From the NCBI GenBank assembly GCA_001784555.1, contig MFRM01000026.1, positions 1 through 52,921 on the forward strand: 52,921 bases of DNA, given 5' to 3'. How positions within the stretch are numbered: the stretch's first letter is position 1; the number at the start of each line of letters is the position of its first letter. A program made the translations under genes and the position numbers. This document shows, piece by piece, positions 1 to 8,375 of the stretch. The stretch comes from Candidatus Melainabacteria bacterium RIFCSPHIGHO2_02_FULL_34_12. GTDB taxonomy: Bacteria; Cyanobacteriota; Vampirovibrionia; 2-02-FULL-35-15. The notes beneath the pieces were generated by a model. It was not told the origin of the DNA. It saw nothing but the letters and a program-made list of their open reading frames with translations, and searched no databases.

Positions 1-665
1 TAATAATGGTTAGCTTTCAAGTTTCCATTACTATCTACTTCAATGTACCCTCCAGAGGGAACCTGAAATATGCCTTCATAAACGCTGTCATCAGGTAAGG
101 GTGTCCAAATTGCATATAAGGATTGTAATTTATAAGGATCAAACTTTATATTTACTTCTCCATGCGCAAGAAATGATTTAATTTCTGATCCAAATATCCA
201 TTCATTTCCATGACACATATAAAATAAAGGTCTTTCCCCAAAACGATCTCTAACAAGGATTATTTTCTTGTCAACTCTGTCATATATTACAAAAGCAAAA
301 CCTCCATTTAGTTTTTTAAAAGCTTCCTTACCCCACACTTTATAAGCATTGACAACTACCTCAGTATCAGAACTTGTCTTAAATTTAATTCCAGATTTCT
401 TGAGCTCATCCCTTAACTCTATGTAATTATATACTTCACCGTTATAACTTATCCAAAATCGACTACTTTCATCAGACATCGGTTGCATCCCATGCTGAAT
501 ATCAATTACTTTAAGACGAACTGTCCCAATTCCAATATTATTATCAAAAAAATACCCAGCCTGGTCAGGACCTCGGTAACTTATCATTGACAACATATTA
601 ATTATTGTTTCCGGAAAAGTATTAGGGTCTCGAGATGAGTTATAAAAACCAACAATTCCACACAT
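1..665 (-). CDS. Asparagine-synthase-like glutamine amidotransferase (5' part only)
   Basis: This is the first 221 codons of a glutamine-hydrolysing asparagine synthase family protein, cut by the window edge. The start ATG is followed directly by Cys (MCGIVGFYN), the N-terminal nucleophile of class II glutaminases. YRGPD (about residue 31), YNGEVYNY and SDTEV complete the glutaminase signature. The ATP-PPi synthetase half lies outside the window, so the acceptor cannot be judged. It starts 19 bases after the malonyltransferase-like gene ends, so it is probably in the same operon as that gene, the PP-loop gene and the ACP gene. Members of this family amidate asparagine, sugar acids or carrier-bound malonate. 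A second, complete AsnB lies at 26.9 kb, so this copy need not be the housekeeping enzyme. Confidence 0.9.
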   Translation of the reverse strand, partial: MCGIVGFYNSSRDPNTFPETIINMLSMISYRGPDQAGYFFDNNIGIGTVRLKVIDIQHGMQPMSDESSRFWISYNGEVYNYIELRDELKKSGIKFKTSSDTEVVVNAYKVWGKEAFKKLNGGFAFVIYDRVDKKIILVRDRFGERPLFYMCHGNEWIFGSEIKSFLAHGEVNIKFDPYKLQSLYAIWTPLPDDSVYEGIFQVPSGGYIEVDSNGNLKANHY

Positions 666-684
666 TTTCAATCACCTATAAACC

Positions 685-1593
685 CTATTTAATCATATAA
701 CTTACATGTTTAATAGACCTATTAATAAAAAAACCAAACTTTGTAAGTGTGTTTCCATACCCAACTTCAAAACAATTTTTACAACCAGATTTTATTAAGG
801 TATTAATTCCTTCTTCCCAAAGAACTGGACTACAAATATGTTTTGCCAACTGTGATTTCAACTCTTTACCATCTGACGGAAGGAAAATCCCTGTCACATT
901 ATCAATAACAGGAGTTTTAAGAGGTAATAATTCTAAAGTATTTAAAAACTCTAAGAATTCAAACGCTGCTTCATTCAATAAAGAACTATGCCAACCTCCT
1001 GACATAGGCAACAAAAGTAATTTTCTAGGAGCATGTCCTTTAAATTCATTCATAACAACTTCAATAGAAGCTTTTTTGACCGATAAAGTATATTGTCCAA
1101 AACAATTATAATTACTAATTTCAACAAAATGATTTTGCAACTGCAACTTTTCTACTGACTGCTTAATAAGCTTTTCTGAAACACCAATTACAGAAATCAT
1201 ACTACTTGGATTTAAAGCAATAAACTTATTCATTATTTCAGCTCTAATTTTTACTATATTAATCAGTCTTTCAAAGTTTAAATAACCAGCAGCATATAAA
1301 GCAGTCCATTGCCCAACACTATACCCTGCAAAGTAATTTGGATTTTTCACGTTTTTACAAAAATCATCATATTCAACACAACCCGCTAAAACACTTAGTA
1401 AAGAACTTATCTCATTCTTATTTAAAATTTCAAATTCCTTATTTTTCACCAATTGAAACAAATCAATATTCAATTTGTGACAAAGTAATTCATACATTTC
1501 AGTAAATATTTTAGCTTTAGATATTTCCTCAAAAAAATCTTCTTTAATGATTACTTGCCCTGGAAAAATACAAGCAATATTTTCATAATTCAT
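685..1593 (-). CDS. FabD-like ACP S-malonyltransferase
   Basis: This is a discrete acyltransferase of the FabD/MCAT family, 302 aa, close to the usual 300-315. It should move malonyl from CoA to an acyl carrier protein. Visible motifs are FPGQ near the N-terminus (Gln13, oxyanion hole), the nucleophile elbow GYSVG (Ser92), VKIRAEIM containing the Arg that binds the malonyl carboxylate in FabD, and GGWHSSLL with the catalytic His. I chose the ATG at 1593, inside the 3' end of the PP-loop gene (11-base overlap), over an in-frame TTG five codons upstream, because homology begins at IACIFPGQ. No other fatty-acid synthesis gene is nearby. With a neighbouring ACP this suggests a dedicated acyl-loading step rather than general lipid synthesis. 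Confidence 0.85.
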   Translation of the reverse strand: MNYENIACIFPGQVIIKEDFFEEISKAKIFTEMYELLCHKLNIDLFQLVKNKEFEILNKNEISSLLSVLAGCVEYDDFCKNVKNPNYFAGYSVGQWTALYAAGYLNFERLINIVKIRAEIMNKFIALNPSSMISVIGVSEKLIKQSVEKLQLQNHFVEISNYNCFGQYTLSVKKASIEVVMNEFKGHAPRKLLLLPMSGGWHSSLLNEAAFEFLEFLNTLELLPLKTPVIDNVTGIFLPSDGKELKSQLAKHICSPVLWEEGINTLIKSGCKNCFEVGYGNTLTKFGFFINRSIKHVSYMIK

Positions 1594-2611
1594 TTGCCTT
1601 AAATCCAATTTTTTTTATTTGCTCATTAAGATTAACCAAATCGGGTATGACGACCTTTTCTAATGCTTTATCTCTATTCATTAACCCATTTCTTACCTGA
1701 TCAGCTATTTCAAATTCATATGGATGAAATCCATGTTTTTTATAATGAATTGCTATTCCGAGATCATTTAAGCGACAATTACTTGAATTCATTCCTGTAT
1801 CAGTAGCTCTTTTCCAGCCTAATTCCTGAATTGTTGCAATTATTTCATTTTCACCGATGGACATTGCTAACATGGGGTTAATTATAGTTATATTTGTGTT
1901 TCTCGTTAAATTTTCTATCAAAGCTTCATTTACAAAAAAATGTTTTCTTGCCTCCCTGCCATACAAATTATCGTACTTATCTTGAACACTTCTTTTGATT
2001 CTTTCTCTTTGAACCATATTTATTTTAATGGTAGAAGCATCATTAGGTACTTGCCCCCCGATATAACCACCTGCAATCAGCCCTGTATTATGCATCAATG
2101 CAACTTTTAGAACATAGTTGTTAACTATTCCAATACATGAATTGCAAATTGAACTTGCTCTCTTAATGGCTGAATTTGATTGGACTCCTCCCGTTAAAAC
2201 AGCTGTTTTATACATCGACATCATAAAATTAGGAGCAGGTTTAAATAAAATAAAATCTACACCTAGCGATTTAGTAGCCTCATAACAATTTTCTCTTGCT
2301 CTATCTGACATAAAGTCATTATCTATAGTAACTGCTAAACAATTTAATTTATAGTTTCTAACTAAATGCATAAGAGTAAAAGTAGAATCTTTGCCCCCAC
2401 TATAAGCAACGATACAGTCATAATCACCTTTACCTCTATTTCTTTCAATCTCCTCTTCCATTTGCTTTTTTACTGTTTCTTTTTCAAGCATTGATTTAGT
2501 ACTTAAAGAATCATTGCAATAATTACACATATTTTTGCCATCAAAAGTAATTCCTGGAAAGGTTTCCGGCAATATACAGTTAACACATCTGTTTATATTA
2601 TTTACAGGCAT
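1583..2611 (-). CDS. N-acetyl sugar amidotransferase-like PP-loop ATPase
   Basis: A 342-aa PP-loop (adenine nucleotide alpha hydrolase fold) enzyme like the WbpG/PseA 'N-acetyl sugar amidotransferase' group. It has an N-terminal four-cysteine zinc-binding site (C9, C12, C29, C32), the ATP-pyrophosphatase loop SGGKDS at residues 71-76, and a further CNSC pair in the middle. Family members activate a carbonyl by adenylation and use ammonia from a HisH-like partner. No hisH/hisF pair is visible here, so the nitrogen (or sulfur) source is open; the AsnB-like glutaminase two genes downstream is one candidate. I chose the ATG at 2611 over an in-frame TTG at 2629; it overlaps the end of the ACP gene by 14 bases, implying translational coupling. 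Confidence 0.8.
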   Translation of the reverse strand: MPVNNINRCVNCILPETFPGITFDGKNMCNYCNDSLSTKSMLEKETVKKQMEEEIERNRGKGDYDCIVAYSGGKDSTFTLMHLVRNYKLNCLAVTIDNDFMSDRARENCYEATKSLGVDFILFKPAPNFMMSMYKTAVLTGGVQSNSAIKRASSICNSCIGIVNNYVLKVALMHNTGLIAGGYIGGQVPNDASTIKINMVQRERIKRSVQDKYDNLYGREARKHFFVNEALIENLTRNTNITIINPMLAMSIGENEIIATIQELGWKRATDTGMNSSNCRLNDLGIAIHYKKHGFHPYEFEIADQVRNGLMNRDKALEKVVIPDLVNLNEQIKKIGFKANEL

Positions 2612-2873
2612 TTTTAAGCTTTTCTTCAATCATTGTCACTATTTCATGGAGAGAACTCATTGAACTTGATACTAACTCTTCATTTGAAATACTAATTTGA
2701 AATGTTGATTCAATAAATATTATAAGTTCTACTAATCCAAAGGAATCAATTAAGCCAGACTGAAAAAGATCAGTTCTAAAAGTTATATTTTCATCATCAA
2801 ATTTAAACAAAAAGTGCTTTGTAATGTAGCTTTTAGCTATGCTTTCGATTTCATTTCTAGTTTTTTTAATCAA
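2598..2873 (-). CDS. Acyl carrier protein
   Basis: A 91-aa stand-alone acyl/peptidyl carrier protein. The phosphopantetheine site is Ser44 in the motif GLIDSFGLVEL, at the start of helix 2, followed by the acidic IIFIES helix. It is not the housekeeping AcpP: it is longer, diverges from the DSLDTVE form, and has no fab genes beside it. It overlaps the PP-loop gene and lies in the same run as the malonyltransferase-like gene, its likely loading enzyme. The start is uncertain. The only near in-frame candidate is TTG at 2873, and no clear ribosome binding site precedes it, although the frame stays open further upstream. Confidence 0.82.
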   Translation of the reverse strand: MIKKTRNEIESIAKSYITKHFLFKFDDENITFRTDLFQSGLIDSFGLVELIIFIESTFQISISNEELVSSSMSSLHEIVTMIEEKLKNACK

Positions 2874-2957
2874 GTTAATAATAATTTGATTATATACTAC
2901 TCCTAAACTCTTTACAGAAAGAGCAGAGAAATACTCCTATATTCACTTGTGACATAT

Positions 2958-3878
2958 TTATATATTTACTTTTTCATCTATTATATATAAAGGTCTGCCT
3001 TTTGCTTGTTCAAGGGCTTTTCCAAGATAAATACCAAGTATACCAATTGAAATTAATATAGCCCCAGTTGTAAAAAGAATTAAAACCATAAGAGAAGTCC
3101 ACCCTTCTTTAAAGCCTTTTATAAAATACATAACAACCAAGAGTACTGAAAAAAACATTGATAGAAATGAAAGGCTTAGTCCTAGTGAAATAGATAAACG
3201 CAATAACTTGTCAGATTGAGAAACAATACCATCAATAGCATGTTCCCATAATTTTAAGAATGAGTAAGAACTGCTTCCACTAAAGCGAGGGTTTTGAATT
3301 ACATCTACATAACAATATTTAAATCCAAGCCATCTCAAAAGTAAAAGATAGTGACGTTGCGAATCTTTGATTCTACAAAAAGCATTAACAACTTTTCTTG
3401 ATAAAACTGAAAAGCAAGTTACATTTTGACCTATATAATTACAATCACTAAACCAATTCAGAACAATCTTAAACAAAGATGAGTATAAATTTCTCAAGAA
3501 AGAATGTGTCCTAGTTTTAGCTCTAGTATAAACAATATCAAAACCTTCTTTAGTTTTCTCATACAGCATTGGTATATAGCTTGGCTCATCCTGAAGATCA
3601 CAATCAATTACAACAACATAGTCACCTTTTGAAATCTCTAAACCAGCAGTCATTGAATATTGTTGTCCAAAATTATTGCTTAATTTAACCCCTTTGACTC
3701 TTTTATCTTTATCACAATTTTCTTTAATCTTAATCCAAGAATTATCGGTACTACAATCATCAACCAATATAATCTCATAATCCTCAGTAATCTGTGAAAC
3801 TGCTTTACTGATCCTGATTACAAGCTCATCAACTATATCTTCTGCTTGATAAACAGGGCTAATTACACTTAGTTGCAT
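2958..3878 (-). CDS. Membrane-anchored GT2 glycosyltransferase (GtrB/DPM-like)
   Basis: A 306-aa family 2 glycosyltransferase of the polyprenyl-phosphate sugar transferase type. The N-terminal GT-A domain shows the nucleotide-sugar motif LVDDCSTDNSW, NFGQQYSMTAGL and DCDLQDEP (metal-binding DxD). The C-terminal third has two hydrophobic segments and ends in GIYLGKALEQAKGRPLYII, as in GtrB/ArnC/YfdH proteins that make lipid-linked sugars for GT39/GT83 enzymes. I prefer ATG 3878 over GTG 3887 because AAAGAG lies at good spacing before the ATG. It is divergent from the amidohydrolase gene with only about 48 bases between starts. It probably supplies polyprenyl-P-sugar to membrane transferases such as those in region 2; that link is inference. 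Confidence 0.9.
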   Translation of the reverse strand: MQLSVISPVYQAEDIVDELVIRISKAVSQITEDYEIILVDDCSTDNSWIKIKENCDKDKRVKGVKLSNNFGQQYSMTAGLEISKGDYVVVIDCDLQDEPSYIPMLYEKTKEGFDIVYTRAKTRTHSFLRNLYSSLFKIVLNWFSDCNYIGQNVTCFSVLSRKVVNAFCRIKDSQRHYLLLLRWLGFKYCYVDVIQNPRFSGSSSYSFLKLWEHAIDGIVSQSDKLLRLSISLGLSLSFLSMFFSVLLVVMYFIKGFKEGWTSLMVLILFTTGAILISIGILGIYLGKALEQAKGRPLYIIDEKVNI

Positions 3879-3926
3879 AAAAATCACTCTTTAAATCCAA
3901 TTTCTATCTGATATTATAAAACTATT

Positions 3927-4769
3927 ATGGAAACAATTCCAATATTTGATAGCTTAACCCATCCAACAATCAATGGTAAATGGTTACATTTGAGATATAG
4001 GGATCAAAATACAATACAAAATTTGTTATCTGACATGAAACAAAATGAAGTCAAATGGGCTCTTGCAGTTGGACTTGGGAAAGAAGTAGGTGATTATTCT
4101 GATGAAACCTATTCTAAATTTATTCACGAACACTCTGAGATTTTATTCCCTATTGCATTTCTAAACCTACAAGACTTTGAATCAGTTAAAGAATTAGAGA
4201 ACCATCTTAAATATTTAAAAAAACTTAACTACACGGGAATTAAGATTCATCCGCGATTAAGCAAAATCAGCTATAATCACCACCTATTAATAGATGCTAT
4301 CAATATTGCCAATGAAATGGAATTAATAACTCTACTCTGTACATATTTTCACTGGGCTTTGGCTGATAATACTTTCTGTGATTTAAATAGCCTGGCTAAT
4401 CTCTTATCCAAAATCCCTGACAAAAAGATTATTCTTGTACATGGTGGCACAGTAGAGCTTTTAAGATTGTCAGAGGCTGTAAAACCTTTTCCAAACGTAC
4501 TTGTCGATCTTTCTATGACTCTTTGTAAGTATGAGGGTAGTTCTTTAGATCTCGATTTACAATTTTTATTCAAAACGTTTGATCAACGAATTTGTATAGG
4601 TTCTGATTCTCCAGAGTTTAGTGGATCTGACCTAAGAAAAAGGTTTAGTTATTTTTCACAGAACATTTCAAAAGAAAAAGCCGAGAATATTGCCTATAAA
4701 AACCTAGCAAAAATTTTTAATCTAGAAACAATTCATTCTTCAAAACATAAGGAAGGTGCTTTAAGATGA
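3927..4769 (+). CDS. Amidohydrolase-superfamily metal-dependent hydrolase
   Basis: A 280-aa TIM-barrel amidohydrolase-2/TatD-like protein. Metal-site motifs are spread as expected: IFDSLTHP at the N-terminus (an atypical form of the HxH strand-1 motif), GIKIHPR (about 108), ILVHGG (about 172) and CIGSDSPEF (about 225, catalytic Asp). The first motif keeps only one of the two usual histidines, so the metal site may be mononuclear or altered. The substrate is not predictable. It is the first of four plus-strand genes and overlaps the next gene in an ATGA junction. A TATTAT hexamer 9 bases before the ATG and no Shine-Dalgarno suggest a leaderless mRNA. Confidence 0.78.
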   Translation: METIPIFDSLTHPTINGKWLHLRYRDQNTIQNLLSDMKQNEVKWALAVGLGKEVGDYSDETYSKFIHEHSEILFPIAFLNLQDFESVKELENHLKYLKKLNYTGIKIHPRLSKISYNHHLLIDAINIANEMELITLLCTYFHWALADNTFCDLNSLANLLSKIPDKKIILVHGGTVELLRLSEAVKPFPNVLVDLSMTLCKYEGSSLDLDLQFLFKTFDQRICIGSDSPEFSGSDLRKRFSYFSQNISKEKAENIAYKNLAKIFNLETIHSSKHKEGALR

Positions 4770-5542
4770 AGGTTTCAGAAAAAGTTTATTTTATAGAAAA
4801 TCATAATCTCTTATTCGACGATCCCAAAAGAATAGCTGAGATTATAGAAAATATTCGCAAAGGACATGTTTATATTGCAAAAAATATTTATCCTAAAGAT
4901 CTTATATATGAAATTCGTGATTATTTAACTCGAATTGGTAAAAATTCGCTGCCTAACTATTACCCAATTCATGAGGGTTGTCACAACTTCCACCGTATTA
5001 ATCAAGATGATAGCCGTTCTTATGTAAAAGCTTGTTTTCATCAATTTGTTTTCTTTCCATGGAATCAGGATATGTTTAACTTCTTTAAACTATTTGAGCC
5101 TGTTTACCGCATAAAGAATTTGCTGAGCGGCTTACCTGAAAAAAGCTTTCTAGGTATAAGCCCAGAAAACAAGTGTACAGCTAGACTTGCATTCCAGTTT
5201 TACCCATCCGGAGAAGGTTTTATGAATAAACATTCAGATCCGGTAGATTACCATCAGCTAACAGTTCCTCTTATGGTTATGTCCACGAAAGGAAAAGATT
5301 TTCAAGAAGGCGGATTATTTATAGAACCTCAAGATGCGGAAAAAATTTTAATTGATGATTTTTGCGATATAGGTGATGTAGTATACATGAATGCTCAGAT
5401 GCCACACGGAGTTTCACCAATTGACCCTAAAGATCCTTGTGATTGGATGTCATTCAAAGGTCGTTGGATGCTTTTATTTGCTATTAATAAACTTTCTGAA
5501 AATGAACAAATTGAAAATTCGAAAGATCTTGGTAAGACTTAA
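4766..5542 (+). CDS. Fe(II)/2-oxoglutarate-dependent oxygenase-like protein
   Basis: A 258-aa protein with a double-stranded beta-helix oxygenase signature. The HxD pair lies in NKHSDP (H156, D158), the distal His in MPHGVSP (H214) and the 2OG-binding Arg in KGRWMLL (R233). These would bind Fe(II) and 2-oxoglutarate, as in phytanoyl-CoA-dioxygenase-like enzymes. It probably hydroxylates, or otherwise oxidises, a product of this locus; the substrate is unknown. The ATG overlaps the stop of the amidohydrolase gene by four bases and a strong GGAAGGTG lies about 9 bases upstream, so translation is probably coupled. Similarity was judged from motif spacing only, not from a database match. Confidence 0.72.
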   Translation: MKVSEKVYFIENHNLLFDDPKRIAEIIENIRKGHVYIAKNIYPKDLIYEIRDYLTRIGKNSLPNYYPIHEGCHNFHRINQDDSRSYVKACFHQFVFFPWNQDMFNFFKLFEPVYRIKNLLSGLPEKSFLGISPENKCTARLAFQFYPSGEGFMNKHSDPVDYHQLTVPLMVMSTKGKDFQEGGLFIEPQDAEKILIDDFCDIGDVVYMNAQMPHGVSPIDPKDPCDWMSFKGRWMLLFAINKLSENEQIENSKDLGKT

Positions 5543-5561
5543 TTTTTATTTGAGAGTATAA

Positions 5562-6377
5562 ATGTTAGCAAAACAATTCGAAGAAATAATGGATCGGCTA
5601 AATATTTTCCCCGGTGATGTACTTTTTGTTCATAGCTCTTGGGATAGACTCAGGTTCTTAGATTTAAGTCCACTTGAAATCATTGACAGACTAAAGAAGA
5701 GAGTAGGAGAAAGAGGGTTACTTTGCATGCCTACTTATCCATGGCTTTATCCGATGAGTTTATTTGACCCACAAAAGATATTTTGTCCTAGCACTACACC
5801 CTCTGCCGTAGGTTTTCTGACAGAAATTTTTAGACGCTGTCCAGATGTTTATCGGAGTGCAAACCCATTCCTACCAGTAGCTGCATATGGAAGTAGAGCT
5901 TATGAGTTAGTTTCTGGGCAGGAGAATGTAAAGGATTTATTTGGTAATGAATCTGTTTTTGGACAGCTTCTTAAGCTTAAAGCTAAACAATTAGGACTAG
6001 GCGTAAGCGTTGGACTCTCCACCTTCATTCATATGGCTGACTGGAAGTTACGCCATTTGACCAATTTTAAAATTGGTGAAGAGGTTATAGTTTCTACTCT
6101 TAATTTAAAAGACCATCTTCTAAAGAATGTACCTTTTTTAATTATTCCAGAAACTATACTAAAAGTTGTTAATTCATCAATTCTTTTTGAAAAAAGAGAA
6201 GATTTAATGAGTCAAATTAATTTTAAAACCGTTGAAGGGAATTTCTTTTATTCTTATTATATTCACAATATGCTTAAAATAGCATTTGAAGAAGCTGAAA
6301 ATGCTCTAAGAACAAATGACATGCCTTGTTGGTACATCCAAAAGCCAAGTGATAACACTGTTAAAAAGGGAATATAA
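5562..6377 (+). CDS. AAC(3)-family N-acetyltransferase-like protein
   Basis: A 271-aa member of the aminoglycoside 3-N-acetyltransferase (Antibiotic_NAT) fold family. Typical features are the N-terminal DVLFVHSSWDRL, LLCMPTYPW, the TPSAVGFLTEIFRR segment and LFGNESVFGQLL. Homologues in sugar clusters acetylate or acylate amino sugars, so a role in modifying the glycan or product of this locus is more likely than drug resistance. It starts 19 bases after the oxygenase gene, with GAGAG before the ATG, and is the third gene of the plus-strand group. The C-terminus contains no other recognisable domain. Confidence 0.75.
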   Translation: MLAKQFEEIMDRLNIFPGDVLFVHSSWDRLRFLDLSPLEIIDRLKKRVGERGLLCMPTYPWLYPMSLFDPQKIFCPSTTPSAVGFLTEIFRRCPDVYRSANPFLPVAAYGSRAYELVSGQENVKDLFGNESVFGQLLKLKAKQLGLGVSVGLSTFIHMADWKLRHLTNFKIGEEVIVSTLNLKDHLLKNVPFLIIPETILKVVNSSILFEKREDLMSQINFKTVEGNFFYSYYIHNMLKIAFEEAENALRTNDMPCWYIQKPSDNTVKKGI

Positions 6378-6384
6378 TTTAAGT

Positions 6385-7308
6385 ATGCTTGGTAACTCAA
6401 ATGTATGGGAAAAACTAGGACGGATTATAGTACCTGATCCTGCTATAAAATGGATGGTAACACATACTGGCGCCTCTTTTGCAATCCCTATTAATGAAAG
6501 CTCAATTTTCAACATATATGTTACGGGTAGAGATTCAAAAAATCGATCTCATATTGGAAAGATTCAAATTGATATTAAAAATCCAAGGAATGTTCTCAAG
6601 ATTTCACCTGAACCCATATTTTCCCCAGGAGAACTTGGTACCTTTGACGAGAATGGGGTTTCATATCCATATATAGTTCAGCATAATGAATATTTATGCA
6701 TGTATTATGTAGGCTGGATGCCCACTGTTCTCACTGGATTTCAAAATCATCTTGGCTTAGCACGTTCTTTAATTACAACTGATGAGTTCAAAAGGGTTTC
6801 AAAAGCACCAATTCTTCCCAGAACTAATGAAGAGCCCTATGGAACAGGTTCTGCTTGCATCATCAAAGAAGATAACCTATGGAGAATGTGGTATACAGTC
6901 TGGAAACGCTGGGGAGAACAGCTTGGTGAATTTAAACATTACTACATTATTCGATATGCTGAAAGTAATGATGGTATTAATTGGCAAAGAAGTACTCACA
7001 ATTGCATTGATTACAAAAATGATAATGAGTATGCAATCTGCAAGCCTTCAGTTATCAAATTAGATAAATATCATATGTGGTATACCTACAGAGGTGAACA
7101 ATATCGAATTGGTTATGCTCACTCAAACGATGGTATTAACTGGGAAAGAGCAGATGAGTTAGTCAAAATAGGAGTTTCTGAATCCGGATGGGATTCAAAA
7201 GCTATTTCTTACCCTTACATATTTAAATATGAGAACTCATTATACATGCTATATTGCGGGAATGAGTATGGAAAAGAAGGACTAGGATTAGCACAATTAA
7301 AGCTTTAA
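6385..7308 (+). CDS. Glycosidase-like five-bladed beta-propeller protein
   Basis: A 307-aa protein of the GH43/GH32/GH130-like beta-propeller superfamily. Two blades carry nearly identical motifs, YAESNDGINW and YAHSNDGINW, and several blades end in MWYT or MYYVG strands, typical of glycosidase-related propellers. The early SPGELGTFDENGV segment could hold the active-site Asp. There is no signal peptide, so it probably acts in the cytoplasm on a precursor or is a catalytically inert relative. I chose ATG 6385, just downstream of the acetyltransferase stop; an ATG at 6316 would overlap that gene by 62 bases. It is the last gene of the plus-strand group. Confidence 0.7.
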   Translation: MLGNSNVWEKLGRIIVPDPAIKWMVTHTGASFAIPINESSIFNIYVTGRDSKNRSHIGKIQIDIKNPRNVLKISPEPIFSPGELGTFDENGVSYPYIVQHNEYLCMYYVGWMPTVLTGFQNHLGLARSLITTDEFKRVSKAPILPRTNEEPYGTGSACIIKEDNLWRMWYTVWKRWGEQLGEFKHYYIIRYAESNDGINWQRSTHNCIDYKNDNEYAICKPSVIKLDKYHMWYTYRGEQYRIGYAHSNDGINWERADELVKIGVSESGWDSKAISYPYIFKYENSLYMLYCGNEYGKEGLGLAQLKL

Positions 7309-7315
7309 ACCTAAG

Positions 7316-7459
7316 TTATTGTGGGACAAGACAACTATCAGATTCACTCTTAGAACTATCTAAAGATTTCCTTTGATACCTCTTTGGTTCCAAATAAGTA
7401 TCAAGTAATTTAGATTTTGGAGCACCTGTTAAAAACAAAACTTTTATATTACCAAGCAT
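7316..7459 (-). CDS. 47-aa ORF, possible gene remnant
   Basis: A short frame starting six bases after the methyltransferase stop: MLGNIKVLFLTGAPKS then a basic/serine-rich tail ending SCLVPQ. The first 16 residues look like strand 1 plus loop of a nucleotide- or folate-binding Rossmann-type enzyme, such as a formyltransferase, but the rest of such a domain is missing. It has no Shine-Dalgarno and could ride on the methyltransferase mRNA. It may be a truncated remnant or a chance frame. Confidence 0.25.
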   Translation of the reverse strand: MLGNIKVLFLTGAPKSKLLDTYLEPKRYQRKSLDSSKSESDSCLVPQ

Positions 7460-7465
7460 AATGGA

Positions 7466-8359
7466 TCAATTTATTTTTTTCATGACAAAAATATGAGATG
7501 TGACAAGCGGCCATTTTTCCTTGAAGAAAAACCAACCTATTTTATTTGTAGTTTCCAGAATAATTTGTATTAAACCTGTTAGACCCTTCATTCTACCTTG
7601 TGGGGCAGGTAGAATTTTTACAATTTCAAAATCAGTTTTTTTTGCAAGGATTTTCATTCCTTTAATTGAAATAAAAGCAACATGCCAAGGTGGGGCAAAG
7701 GCTCCTTGAAGATAGGGCAACTCCTTCTTTGTGTTACCAAATCTAATTACCTTAGAAATGAGCTCATATATTTTTGATGTTGGGTGAAGTGTAATAAAAT
7801 ATCCGTTTTGCTTTAAAGTTGAGACTACAATTTCCATAAATTCTTCCTGGTTGGATAAATGTTCGAATACAGCACACATAACAATTACGGATATTTTATT
7901 TTTGTATCTTGTTAAATCTTTAATTCCACCCTTTTCAATATTTGTTTTATTATTCATTGCACAATATTGAAGTCTTTCCTTACTTAATTCAAGCCCTATA
8001 CAATTAAAACCATTTTTGTTTAACAAATCTGCTAAATAACCATAGCCGGCACCAAAATCTAAAATAAGATCATTTGTGTTTAAACTTGTAAATTGTTTAA
8101 TAGAATTTAATATTGCAATATTGTATGTGTAAGATTCTTTATACCAGTCTTCAGTACTAGTTATAACTTCTCTTGCATTTTCTTTCATATAAGACTCTTT
8201 ATAAAGCTTTTCTAATTCGTCAGCAAGAGGCATCGGATTTAGTTGAATTGATAAACAATCCTTGCAGATGAAATAGCAATAATTATCTTTAGGTCCAAAA
8301 AAAATTAATTTCTGATCACAGATTTTACATATTTTTCTCTCTTCAATAACGTTTTTCAT
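7466..8359 (-). CDS. Class I SAM methyltransferase with N-terminal zinc ribbon
   Basis: A 297-aa methyltransferase. The N-terminus has C11-x2-C14 and C32-x2-C35, a zinc-ribbon-like module common in sugar C-/O-methyltransferases of surface-glycan clusters. Motif I is ILDFGAGYGYL (about residues 99-109), followed by an acidic GLELSKERL strand-2 end and a post-motif II VIVMCAVFEHL. The substrate is probably a nucleotide sugar or lipid-linked sugar; this is inferred from context. It lies 16 bases downstream of the 718-aa gene on the same strand, so it probably belongs to the transcript of the ATP-grasp and 718-aa genes. Confidence 0.82.
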   Translation of the reverse strand: MKNVIEERKICKICDQKLIFFGPKDNYCYFICKDCLSIQLNPMPLADELEKLYKESYMKENAREVITSTEDWYKESYTYNIAILNSIKQFTSLNTNDLILDFGAGYGYLADLLNKNGFNCIGLELSKERLQYCAMNNKTNIEKGGIKDLTRYKNKISVIVMCAVFEHLSNQEEFMEIVVSTLKQNGYFITLHPTSKIYELISKVIRFGNTKKELPYLQGAFAPPWHVAFISIKGMKILAKKTDFEIVKILPAPQGRMKGLTGLIQIILETTNKIGWFFFKEKWPLVTSHIFVMKKIN

Positions 8360-8375
8360 TGTTTCTTTAAACAGA

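Noticed and set aside
5562-6377. Aminoglycoside resistance gene
   Set aside because: The fold family is AAC(3), but the gene sits in an amino-sugar or small-molecule modification operon without resistance or mobility genes, so drug acetylation is not supported.
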